34,769 nt of DNA from positions 1-34,769 of the forward strand of contig JAKFVB010000063.1 in NCBI GenBank assembly GCA_021732405.1, written 5' to 3'. The position numbers and the translations under genes were made by a program. The notes below the pieces were generated by a model that saw only the letters and a program-made list of their open reading frames with translations, was not told the DNA's origin and did no database searches. Of this stretch, positions 8,570 to 15,885 are shown piece after piece; within the stretch, counting starts at the first letter, position 1, and each line of letters begins with the position of its first letter. Source of the stretch: Methylotenera sp. GTDB taxonomy: Bacteria; Pseudomonadota; Gammaproteobacteria; Burkholderiales; Methylophilaceae.

Positions 8570-9349
8570 ATGTGGAAAAAATTCAGAATTTTTATTTTGC
8601 TGATTATTTTAGGCACAGTGATTCAACAGAGTTTTCTGGATAAGGCTGATTTAGACTGGAAAGACAATTTTTATGTGGTGGTATATCCCATTAATGCAGA
8701 TGCTGGAAATCCAGAATCTGCTTCAGAAGTAAGCGCTTACATCAAAACACTCACGCGCGATGACTTTGAGCCAATTGCCGCATACTTTGCAACAGAGGGT
8801 GCGCGTTACAATTTAGGGCTGCGTCGGCCTGTAGAAGTGCAGTTAGGCGATGTTATACAAGAAACGCCCGCTGCACCGCCAACGAATGGCAATGTGTTGA
8901 GTACGATTATCTGGAGTTTAAAGTTTAGATTATTTGCATTCAACAATAGCCCAAAAGTGGACGTAAAGCCGGATATTAAGCTTTACTTACTTTACTATAA
9001 TCCAAAAACTCACCCAGTTTTAAGCCATTCAACCGCGTTAAATAAAGGCCGTATCGGACGAGTTAACCTATTTGGTGATGCAAAATATGCCAAGAAAAAT
9101 TTGGTGATTATAGCGCACGAGTTGTTGCATACGCTCACTGCCACAGACAAGTATGATTTAAATACAACTTTGCCGATTTTTCCTGATGGATTCGCCGAGC
9201 CAGATAAACAACCACTTTATCCGCAAGATTCTGCCGAATTAATGGGTGGAAGAGTGCCGCTAAGTGAGTCAAAAGCAGGCATTCCAACTAGTCTTGCGCA
9301 AACGTTAATTGGGCCTAAAACTGCGCAAGAAATAGGCTGGCTACAATAA
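8570..9349 (+). CDS. Membrane-anchored putative zinc metalloprotease (metzincin-like motif)
   Basis: I do not recognise a named family. The protein has 259 residues. An N-terminal membrane segment (about 6-20, FRIFILLIILGTVIQ) with basic residues before it suggests a periplasmic protein anchored to the inner membrane. HELLHTLTATD at 183-193 supplies HExxH plus Asp where metzincins place the third ligand (HExxHxxGxxH/D); the usual Gly is Thr. About 30 residues on, SAELMGG (221-227) could be a Met-turn. A peptidase role is therefore inferred, with unknown substrate. It lies between coaBC (divergent) and radC (same strand, 30 bases), which suggests co-transcription with radC but not a shared function. 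Confidence 0.75.
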   Translation: MWKKFRIFILLIILGTVIQQSFLDKADLDWKDNFYVVVYPINADAGNPESASEVSAYIKTLTRDDFEPIAAYFATEGARYNLGLRRPVEVQLGDVIQETPAAPPTNGNVLSTIIWSLKFRLFAFNNSPKVDVKPDIKLYLLYYNPKTHPVLSHSTALNKGRIGRVNLFGDAKYAKKNLVIIAHELLHTLTATDKYDLNTTLPIFPDGFAEPDKQPLYPQDSAELMGGRVPLSESKAGIPTSLAQTLIGPKTAQEIGWLQ

Positions 9350-9379
9350 TTGGAATAAAAATAATAGGGCAGACTTGAT

Positions 9380-10054
9380 ATGGCAATAAGAGATTGGCCA
9401 GCAGCAGAGCGGCCGCGCGAAAAATTGATGGAGCTAGGTGCAGAAGCTTTATCTGATGCTGAATTACTGGCGATATTTTTACGTGTGGGCGTCGTAGGCA
9501 AAAGCGCAGTGGATTTAGCGCGCGATTTGTTAACGCAATTTGGCAGCTTAAATGCAATATTTAGTGCAAATGAGCAGGCATTAAGCCAAGTGCACGGCAT
9601 AGGCAGCAGTAAATATGTGCAATTACAAGCCATATTTGAGATGAGCAGGCGTGCATTAAGCGAGCAATTACAGCAAAAAGATGTGTTTGAATCGCCGCAA
9701 CAAGTGCACGATTATTTGTGTTTAAAGCTGGGTAGCCTAAGTCGCGAAGTATTTTTGGTGCTGTTTTTGGATGCACAGAATCGTCTGCAAGCCAGTGAGG
9801 AAATGTTCAGCGGCACCTTAATGCAAACCAGTGTTTATCCACGCGAGGTGGTAAAACGTGCAATGTATCATAATTCGGCAGCGGTAATTTTTGCGCATAA
9901 CCATCCTTCCGGCATAGCAAAACAGAGTCAGGCCGATGAGTTAATCACTAAACAATTGAAGCAGGCCTTGGCACTGGTGGATGTGAAAGTGCTGGACCAT
10001 TTTATTGTTGCAGGTAATCAGACGATGTCTTTTGTAGAGCGTGGATTACTTTGA
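9380..10054 (+). CDS. radC: RadC-family JAB/JAMM protein
   Basis: The product has 224 residues. It begins with a UPF0758 N-terminal helical region ([20 protein letters not shown]) and a helix-hairpin-helix-like stretch ([12 protein letters not shown], about 73-84). A JAMM metal-binding motif follows: HNHPSG (174-179) with the downstream Asp in SQAD. Fold and metal motif predict a metal-dependent hydrolase, but the cellular role remains unsettled in the family and the old DNA-repair name is doubtful. AGGG about 11 bases before ATG 9380 supports the start. It belongs to the radC-coaBC-dut neighbourhood. Confidence 0.93.
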   Translation: MAIRDWPAAERPREKLMELGAEALSDAELLAIFLRVGVVGKSAVDLARDLLTQFGSLNAIFSANEQALSQVHGIGSSKYVQLQAIFEMSRRALSEQLQQKDVFESPQQVHDYLCLKLGSLSREVFLVLFLDAQNRLQASEEMFSGTLMQTSVYPREVVKRAMYHNSAAVIFAHNHPSGIAKQSQADELITKQLKQALALVDVKVLDHFIVAGNQTMSFVERGLL

Positions 10055-10235
10055 GTGAAGCGTTATTCATCAATAAACAATTATTCATATCAGTTTCACA
10101 ACAAAGTTGCATCATCCTCATGGTAAGGATGTTTGATAAGTAAAATATATCAAATAAATAAATACAATTAAATTTTATATTAATCTTTATTTGTGTATGA
10201 TTCTCCTTAACGTCAAACAATGCATTAAATTGTTC

Positions 10236-10264
10236 TGACAACCTATGTTTCAAACTCTATTTTT
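10236..10264 (+). promoter_or_regulatory. Possible sigma-70 promoter of the peroxiredoxin gene
   Basis: CTGACA (10236-10241), a 17-base spacer and TATTTT (10259-10264) match the -35 and -10 consensus at 5/6 and 4/6. The rest of the 233-base gap after radC is AT-rich and shows nothing else I can name. Confidence 0.35.
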
Positions 10265-10287
10265 TAAACTGTAAAAAGGAAGCAATA

Positions 10288-10809
10288 ATGATTGTAAATG
10301 TACCAAGCGTAACTTTTAAAACTCGCGTGCGTGATGAAAGCATTGGTGGTGAAAATCCATTCCGTTGGCAAGATGTCACAACAGCTGACATTTTTAAAGG
10401 CAAAAAAGTAGTGATTGTGGCACTTCCAGGCGCTTTCACACCAACTTGCTCAAGCACACACTTACCTGGCTACGAAGCTAAATTTGCTGAATTTAAAGCT
10501 GCTGGTGTAGATGATATCTACTGCTTAAGCGTAAACGATGCATTTGTGATGTTCCAATGGGGCAAAAACTTAGGCGTTAAAAACGTAAAAATGTTGCCAG
10601 ACGGTAACGGTGATTTCACACGCGGCATGGGCATGTTAGTGCAAAAATACAACCTTGGTTTTGGTGATCGCTCATGGCGCTATTCAATGCTTGTGGAAGA
10701 TGGTGAAGTGAAACAAATGTTTGTTGAACCAGGTAAAGACGACAACTTTGGTGCAGACCCATTTGAAGTATCTGATGCGGACACCATGTTGAATTATTTG
10801 AAAAAATAA
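10288..10809 (+). CDS. Prx5-type peroxiredoxin
   Basis: This cytoplasmic thiol peroxidase reduces H2O2 and organic hydroperoxides. [16 protein letters not shown] places the peroxidatic cysteine at residue 54, and [27 protein letters not shown] and [12 protein letters not shown] are standard for the AhpE/Prx5 branch that often uses glutathione/glutaredoxin as reductant. A second cysteine lies at 79. There is no fused glutaredoxin domain. Its 173 residues are slightly more than the usual 160. AAGGA at 10276-10280 supports ATG 10288. It is followed by a terminator and then by glutathione reductase on the same strand, which fits a glutathione-linked peroxidase. Confidence 0.93.
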   Translation: MIVNVPSVTFKTRVRDESIGGENPFRWQDVTTADIFKGKKVVIVALPGAFTPTCSSTHLPGYEAKFAEFKAAGVDDIYCLSVNDAFVMFQWGKNLGVKNVKMLPDGNGDFTRGMGMLVQKYNLGFGDRSWRYSMLVEDGEVKQMFVEPGKDDNFGADPFEVSDADTMLNYLKK

Positions 10810-10829
10810 TTGAATGAGCATGCAAAATG

Positions 10830-10856
10830 GGCGATGTGATGCACATCGCCTTTTTT
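10830..10856 (+). terminator. Intrinsic terminator after the peroxiredoxin gene
   Basis: A 9-bp stem GGCGATGTG/CACATCGCC with loop ATG is followed by six T (10851-10856). It separates the peroxiredoxin gene from gor, so gor needs some read-through or its own promoter in the 50 bases that remain. Confidence 0.92.
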
Positions 10857-10906
10857 GTTTGATTACTTAACCCAATTTTTAAGCCGAATTACTAAAGAGA
10901 AAACAA

Positions 10907-12289
10907 TTGTCTACTTACACACCTACCACTCAATACGATTATGATTTATTTGTCATAGGCGCAGGCTCTGGCGGCGTTCGCGCAGCCCGCATGGCGGCTG
11001 GCTTGGGCGCAAAAGTGGCCATTGCTGAAGACCGTTATTTTGGCGGCACATGCGTAAACGTTGGCTGCGTGCCTAAAAAATTATACGTATATGCCTCACA
11101 ATTTTCTGAGAGTTTTGCGGCTGCAGCTGGCTTTGGCTGGAAAGTAGGCGATTCAGCTTTTACTTGGGCGAACTTGGTGGCCAGTAAAGATAAAGAAATC
11201 AATCGCTTACAAAATGTATACGATAAATTATTGCGTGATAGCCATGTGGCCGTGGTGAATGGTCGCGCGACAATAAGCGATGCGCATACTGTAAAAGTGG
11301 GTAATGACACTTACACCGCAGAACGTATTTTAGTCGCAACTGGCGGCTGGCCATTTGTGCCAGACGTTGAGGGCAGCGAACATATTGTGACCTCAAACGA
11401 AATTTTTAACTTACCGACTTTACCAAAACAAATGGTAATTGTGGGCGGCGGCTATATTGCGGTGGAGTTTGCAGGCATTTTGCACGGCTTGGGTGTTGAC
11501 GTGACGATTTTTGAGCGCGGCGACAAAGTATTGCGCGGTTTTGATGAGGATATTCGCGACTTTTTAATCGCTGAGATGACCAAAAAAGGTATTAAATTTA
11601 TGTTTAATACCAGCGTAGATAAAATTAATCTGGACTGTGAAGGCTTAACGGTGCACACCACCAAAGGCGAAACGGTGGCTGCTGAATTGGTGATGTATGC
11701 CACTGGTCGCGTGCCAAATAGCAAAAATTTAGGCCTTGAAGCAATCGGTGTTAAATTGGACGCAGTAGGCGCGATTAAGGTGAACGACGATTATCAAACC
11801 AATGTGCCTTCTATTTATGCTTTGGGCGATGTGACTAATCGCGTGAATTTGACGCCTGTAGCCACATCCGAAGGCATGGCCTTGGTGAATAAATTATATT
11901 CTATCCACTACAAAAAAGTGGATTACGACAATATTCCGACTGCTGTATTCAGCCAGCCTAGCATTGGTACTGTGGGTTTAACCGAGCAACAAGCGTTGGC
12001 AGCCTATCCGGCAGATATTGATATTTACAAAGCTGATTTCAAACCAATGAAAAACACATTATCGGGTAGTAGCGAGCGTACATTGATGAAAATGATCGTG
12101 GTACGCAGCACCGATAAAGTGGTTGGTATGCACATGGTTGGTCCAGATGCAGGTGAGATTATTCAAGGCTTTGCGGTAGCGATTCGTGCAGGCGCAACAA
12201 AAGCAGTATTTGATAGTACGATTGGCATTCATCCAACTGCTGCTGAAGAATTTGTGACGATGCGTAAACCTGCTGTTTCACACCAGTAA
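10907..12289 (+). CDS. gor: Glutathione-disulfide reductase
   Basis: This FAD- and NADPH-dependent enzyme returns oxidised glutathione to GSH. The 460-residue protein has an FAD-binding GAGSGGVRAAR (18-28), the redox disulfide GGTCVNVGCVPKK (Cys49/Cys54), an NADPH-binding VGGGYIAVEFAGI (about 179-191), the second FAD motif YALGDVTNRVNLTPVA, and the dimer-interface HPTAAEE that supplies the active-site His442/Glu447 pair. The reading frame opens with TTG at 10907, preceded by AAAGAGA at 10894-10900; no ATG occurs near the required N-terminus, so this is a TTG start. Glutathione rather than dihydrolipoamide or trypanothione is the preferred substrate from overall likeness. Confidence 0.93.
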   Translation: MSTYTPTTQYDYDLFVIGAGSGGVRAARMAAGLGAKVAIAEDRYFGGTCVNVGCVPKKLYVYASQFSESFAAAAGFGWKVGDSAFTWANLVASKDKEINRLQNVYDKLLRDSHVAVVNGRATISDAHTVKVGNDTYTAERILVATGGWPFVPDVEGSEHIVTSNEIFNLPTLPKQMVIVGGGYIAVEFAGILHGLGVDVTIFERGDKVLRGFDEDIRDFLIAEMTKKGIKFMFNTSVDKINLDCEGLTVHTTKGETVAAELVMYATGRVPNSKNLGLEAIGVKLDAVGAIKVNDDYQTNVPSIYALGDVTNRVNLTPVATSEGMALVNKLYSIHYKKVDYDNIPTAVFSQPSIGTVGLTEQQALAAYPADIDIYKADFKPMKNTLSGSSERTLMKMIVVRSTDKVVGMHMVGPDAGEIIQGFAVAIRAGATKAVFDSTIGIHPTAAEEFVTMRKPAVSHQ

Positions 12290-12308
12290 ATTTTTGGCAA
12301 AAATAAAG

Positions 12309-12336
12309 GGTTAACTATTCACGAAAATTAGTTACC
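12309..12336 (-). terminator. Possible terminator at the end of the nitrate cluster
   Basis: On the minus strand GGTAACTA and TAGTTAACC pair with one bulge, and the sequence continues CTTTATTTTTG. The stem overlaps the last codons of the small secreted-protein gene. It is weak by stem strength but well placed for the end of the long minus-strand transcript. Confidence 0.35.
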
Positions 12337-12666
12337 AAAACCTTTGCCGCTGCGTGAACCTGTTTGATAATCTTTATCGCCTGGCAAAATGCAGCGGCCA
12401 AAGCCGAAAAAAGTGCCTTGACTGCCGGGTGGACAATTTGCGACTGGGTCTAATTTAATCGCAATTTCTTTTGCGGCAGCGGCCTTTTGCACATTAACAA
12501 ACTCCCACTTGCCATCGGCATGCAAAATTACTTTTTCGCCTGTATTTGTGAGCGCTTCAATGTCTGGGTGAACATCAGCCGCGTATGCGTTAGATGCGCT
12601 ACAGAATAGGCTAATCAGCAATAGTGAAATGACTGAAATATCGCTTTTAAAGACATTTTTAAACAT
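12328..12666 (-). CDS. Small secreted protein of unknown function at the end of the nitrate operon
   Basis: The product has 112 residues. A signal peptide is clear: a basic start MFKNVFK, a hydrophobic core VISLLLISLFC and a cleavage site near AYA-AD. The mature part has TNTGEKVILHADGKWEFV, a short segment resembling periplasmic domains that read 'DG-W-Y/F', and a Cys pair (CPPGSQGTFFGFGRC). No catalytic motif is visible. GGAGA just before ATG 12666 fixes the start, since the upstream in-frame TTG overlaps this ribosome site. It lies 78 bases after nasA on the same strand. A link to nitrate metabolism is only positional. Confidence 0.75.
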   Translation of the reverse strand: MFKNVFKSDISVISLLLISLFCSASNAYAADVHPDIEALTNTGEKVILHADGKWEFVNVQKAAAAKEIAIKLDPVANCPPGSQGTFFGFGRCILPGDKDYQTGSRSGKGFGN

Positions 12667-12701
12667 AATTTTCTCCAAGCAAATGTGACGTTAAAATTTA
12701 C

Positions 12702-12768
12702 CGTGCATTTGCGTTTTTAGATTTATTCGTGCATTTGCACTTACTTAGAATTTACCGTGCATTTGCAC
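12702..12768. repeat. Three copies of CGTGCATTTGC around the nasA stop codon
   Basis: CGTGCATTTGC occurs at 12702-12712, 12728-12738 and 12756-12766. The last two extend to the near-palindrome GTGCATTTGCAC. The third copy encodes the last residues of NasA (VQMHGKF). The first and third also share the flanking AATTTAC, so part of the 3' end of nasA seems to have been duplicated. Confidence 0.8.
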
Positions 12769-15468
12769 TAGTTTTTTCAATTCAGGTACGCACGATCCAC
12801 ACTCTGTGCCACATTTTAATTTGTTTTGCAAAGTAAGCAAATCGGCACCCATTTCAATATTGTCGATAATCTCATTTTGCGATACATCTAAGCAGTTGCA
12901 TACAATCTTACCGCGACCTCTTTGACCTGTTGGCGGCGCAACAACAGGTGCAAGCGCCCAGCGGCGTAGTTCATCGCTAAAACTGCCGCTAGACATCACG
13001 TCTTTTAACCAATCGGCTGCCAGTGTTTCGCCCATTAAGCGTACACCAGTTACCTGGTCATTTTCAACCAAAATGCGTTTGCTAATGCCGCGTTTTGCGT
13101 CATTGTAATTGAGCAAAGGCATATCGTCGGTCATGCTCAGAATAGTATCGATTTGTTCAACTAGACCGCTTTCTGGTGCTTCCGTATGTGCAGCGCGCAA
13201 TATCAGCATGCCAATACCATGATCTGATTCGCGGCCAAATAAACCGCAGCTCGCATAAGTAAAGTGCGGTAACAAAGTACGGATTTTTTGCAGCATATTC
13301 AAATCGTTCACAGCACGCATCACCGTCATGCACCATGGTAATTCTAATTTCTCAATTTTAATCGCCGTATGTTTTAGTTCTGGTTGCTTAGAAGTTTTAT
13401 CAAAATTAGGCGGCATTAAGGCATTAACACCCAAGCCATGCATAAACTGGCTGCCCCAATGCATGGCGATAAACGTTTGCGATGGTTGCACATCAGTCGA
13501 AGCTTGCACAGGTAACACAAGGCTGCCACGCTTATTTTGCACTTTAACAATATCGCCATTTTTAATGCTGCGGCGCATCATATCGTCCGCATTCATTTGA
13601 ATGGCAGGTTCTTCAACATGGTTAAACAACTGCGCAGTTGTGCCTGTGCGGCTCATGCCGTGCCATTGGTCGCGTAAACGGCCCGTGAGTAAATGCAGCG
13701 GGTGGCGGGCGTCAGTTTTATCCGCGGTACCTTTGTAAACTGCATTGGAAAATTGCGCTTTTCCATCTGGTTTTTCAAAAACGCCATCTGCGTAAAGCCT
13801 TGCCAAACCTTGTGTTTCACCTGTTTTAAATGGCCATTGTTGCGGGCCATTTTCATTTAACAAGGCATAGCTTAAACCAGTAATATCTAAATCGCGGCCA
13901 CGTGTGGATTCGCGGTGTTCGTTAAAAATATCTTCTGCGCTATTAAAAGCAAAAAGGTGTGATTGCTTAGTATCGTTTTTGGCTAAACGCTTTTCTAAAC
14001 GCTGTGCAAAATCGACCATAATCGCCCAATCGTGTTTGGCTTCAGCAGGTGGTGGCACAGCAGGATTTACACGCGTAATACGGCGCTCAGAATTGGTCAC
14101 CGTGCCTTCTTTTTCGCCCCAAGTGCTGGCTGGCAATAGCACATCGGCATAGGCACAAGTGTCAGTATTGCTGTAAGCGTCCTGCACCACAACCAATTCT
14201 GCGGTGTTTAAAGCGTTAAGTACGTTGTTTAAATCAGGCATGGAATGCGCAGGATTGGTGCAGGCAATCCAAATCGCTTTGATTTCACCTGCTTTTACTG
14301 CATCAAACATTTCAATTGCCGTTTTGCCTGCGGTTTCGGGAACAGAATCGATGCCCCATAATTTGGCAACTTCTGCGCGGTGTTCAGCATTATTCAAATC
14401 GCGATGACCAGATAGCAAATTGGCCATACCGCCCACTTCGCGGCCACCCATAGCATTGGGCTGACCAGTCAGTGAGAACGGACCAGCGCCTTTTTTGCCG
14501 ATTTGACCTGTAGCCAGATGCAGATTAATCAGCGCCGCATTTTTATCGGTACCATGAATGCTTTGGTTTAAGCCCATGCAATACATGCTTAATGTTGGCC
14601 CAGCACCAAACCACTTGGCGGCTTGAATAATATCCGATTGCTTGATGCCGCAAATATCGGCCACCATTTTTGGTGTGTATTCGCGCAAGGTTTCTTTTAG
14701 TTCATCAAAGCCATTGGTATGTGCGTTAATAAAGGCCATATCCAGCAGGCCTTCCCACAGCATCACATGCAATAAGCCATTAAATAAAGCGACATCGGTA
14801 CCAGGTAAGATGGCCAAATGCAAATCGGCAGAACGCGCGGTATCGGTTTTGCGCGGGTCAACCACTACAATTTTTAAGTCAGGATTCTTGGCCTTGGCGT
14901 CTTCAATGCGCCTGAAAATGATCGGGTGCGCAAATGCGGTATTGCTGCCTGCAATAAACAGGCAATTGGTATGGTCAATGTCTTCATAGCACGCGGGTGG
15001 CGAGTCTGCGCCTAATGTGGTTTTGTAGCCTGCAACGGCAGAGCTCATGCATAAACGCGAGTTGGTATCTACGTTGTTGGTGCCAATTAAGCCTTTGGCG
15101 AGCTTGTTAAAGACATAATAATCTTCAGTTAACAGTTGGCCAGAGATATAAAACGCGACCGAATCAGGACCATGTTTTTCGATAATTTGAGCAAATTTTT
15201 CGGTTAAGTAATCCAGCGATTCATCCCAAGAAACACGTTTTCGCGGCGCTTCACGGCTCAAGCGCATTTCTGGGTACAACAGGCGATTATCCAGTTTTGC
15301 CGTTAAATGCAGCGTTGCGCCCTTGGTGCACAGGCGTCCAAAATTGGCTGGGTGCTCAGTATCACCTTTCACATCAATGATTTTGTCATTTTGTGAGTGA
15401 ATGATTACTCCGCAGCCAACGCCGCAGTAGCAACAAGTACTTTTAGTTTGTTTAATTAAAGCGTCCAA
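12745..15468 (-). CDS. nasA: Assimilatory nitrate reductase catalytic subunit
   Basis: This cytoplasmic molybdoenzyme reduces nitrate to nitrite. Numbering from the TTG at 15468 gives 907 residues. The N-terminal [4Fe-4S] motif uses Cys12, 15, 19 and 47 (CCYCGVGC, GRLCTKG). TNSRLCMS places the likely Mo-ligand Cys at 140. The molybdopterin-binding middle contains TGQPNAMGGREVGG, and the C-terminal dinucleotide-binding domain starts near TGRLRDQWHGMSRTG. The last 55 residues form a BFD-like [2Fe-2S] domain (CNC near 857-859, CGTECGSC near 886-893). This layout matches Klebsiella/Pseudomonas-type NasA. The start is uncertain: no ATG is available between the nirD stop and the Fe-S motif, and an earlier TTG at 15540 lies inside nirD. 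No NasB/NasC-type reductase gene is nearby. Confidence 0.93.
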   Translation of the reverse strand: MDALIKQTKSTCCYCGVGCGVIIHSQNDKIIDVKGDTEHPANFGRLCTKGATLHLTAKLDNRLLYPEMRLSREAPRKRVSWDESLDYLTEKFAQIIEKHGPDSVAFYISGQLLTEDYYVFNKLAKGLIGTNNVDTNSRLCMSSAVAGYKTTLGADSPPACYEDIDHTNCLFIAGSNTAFAHPIIFRRIEDAKAKNPDLKIVVVDPRKTDTARSADLHLAILPGTDVALFNGLLHVMLWEGLLDMAFINAHTNGFDELKETLREYTPKMVADICGIKQSDIIQAAKWFGAGPTLSMYCMGLNQSIHGTDKNAALINLHLATGQIGKKGAGPFSLTGQPNAMGGREVGGMANLLSGHRDLNNAEHRAEVAKLWGIDSVPETAGKTAIEMFDAVKAGEIKAIWIACTNPAHSMPDLNNVLNALNTAELVVVQDAYSNTDTCAYADVLLPASTWGEKEGTVTNSERRITRVNPAVPPPAEAKHDWAIMVDFAQRLEKRLAKNDTKQSHLFAFNSAEDIFNEHRESTRGRDLDITGLSYALLNENGPQQWPFKTGETQGLARLYADGVFEKPDGKAQFSNAVYKGTADKTDARHPLHLLTGRLRDQWHGMSRTGTTAQLFNHVEEPAIQMNADDMMRRSIKNGDIVKVQNKRGSLVLPVQASTDVQPSQTFIAMHWGSQFMHGLGVNALMPPNFDKTSKQPELKHTAIKIEKLELPWCMTVMRAVNDLNMLQKIRTLLPHFTYASCGLFGRESDHGIGMLILRAAHTEAPESGLVEQIDTILSMTDDMPLLNYNDAKRGISKRILVENDQVTGVRLMGETLAADWLKDVMSSGSFSDELRRWALAPVVAPPTGQRGRGKIVCNCLDVSQNEIIDNIEMGADLLTLQNKLKCGTECGSCVPELKKLVQMHGKF

Positions 15469-15482
15469 TTTGCTGGTCTTTA

Positions 15483-15815
15483 TTACTTGTCTTTTAATTC
15501 CAAATACACAATGCCATCTTCTACTTTGGTATTGTAGCAAGCGGTTTCACCCACATCTGGCTCTTCAGCTTTACCATCGACCAAGCTGATTTTCCACGAA
15601 TGCAGCGGACAAGCGACTTTATCGCCATATACAATGCCTTGCGATAAAGGCCCAGCTTTATGCGGACAGCTATTGTTAATGGCAAAAATGCGGTCATCTT
15701 CAGTGCGGAATACGCCAATATCAAACACTTTTTGTTCGCTATCTTTGGTGCGCACAACGCGCGCGCCTAATTTAGGAATTTCATCAAACGGCGCTACTTT
15801 TACCCAATTGCTCAT
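15483..15815 (-). CDS. nirD: NADH nitrite reductase small subunit (Rieske-like)
   Basis: This partner of NirB in the six-electron reduction of nitrite to ammonium has 110 residues with a Rieske fold. CPH (Cys50, His52) and CPLH (Cys69, His72) keep all four cluster ligands, so this copy should bind a [2Fe-2S] cluster, unlike E. coli NirD, which lacks them. GGGG about eight bases before ATG 15815 supports the start. It lies between the kinase/phosphatase gene and nasA, and is separated from nirB by three genes. Confidence 0.94.
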   Translation of the reverse strand: MSNWVKVAPFDEIPKLGARVVRTKDSEQKVFDIGVFRTEDDRIFAINNSCPHKAGPLSQGIVYGDKVACPLHSWKISLVDGKAEEPDVGETACYNTKVEDGIVYLELKDK

Positions 15816-15885
15816 CTTGTGACCCCAATACTTAACATAAAAATTTGGTTAACTTTTGCATGTGAATACTTTAAGTAACCAATAC

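Noticed and set aside
12728-12768. GTGCATTTGCAC repeats as NtrC sites
   Set aside because: The half-sites are in the wrong order and spacing for TGCACC-N5-GGTGCA, and they lie at the end of nasA rather than upstream of a promoter.
14642-14989. 115-codon open frame on the plus strand
   Set aside because: Antisense to the molybdopterin-binding part of nasA and without recognisable features.
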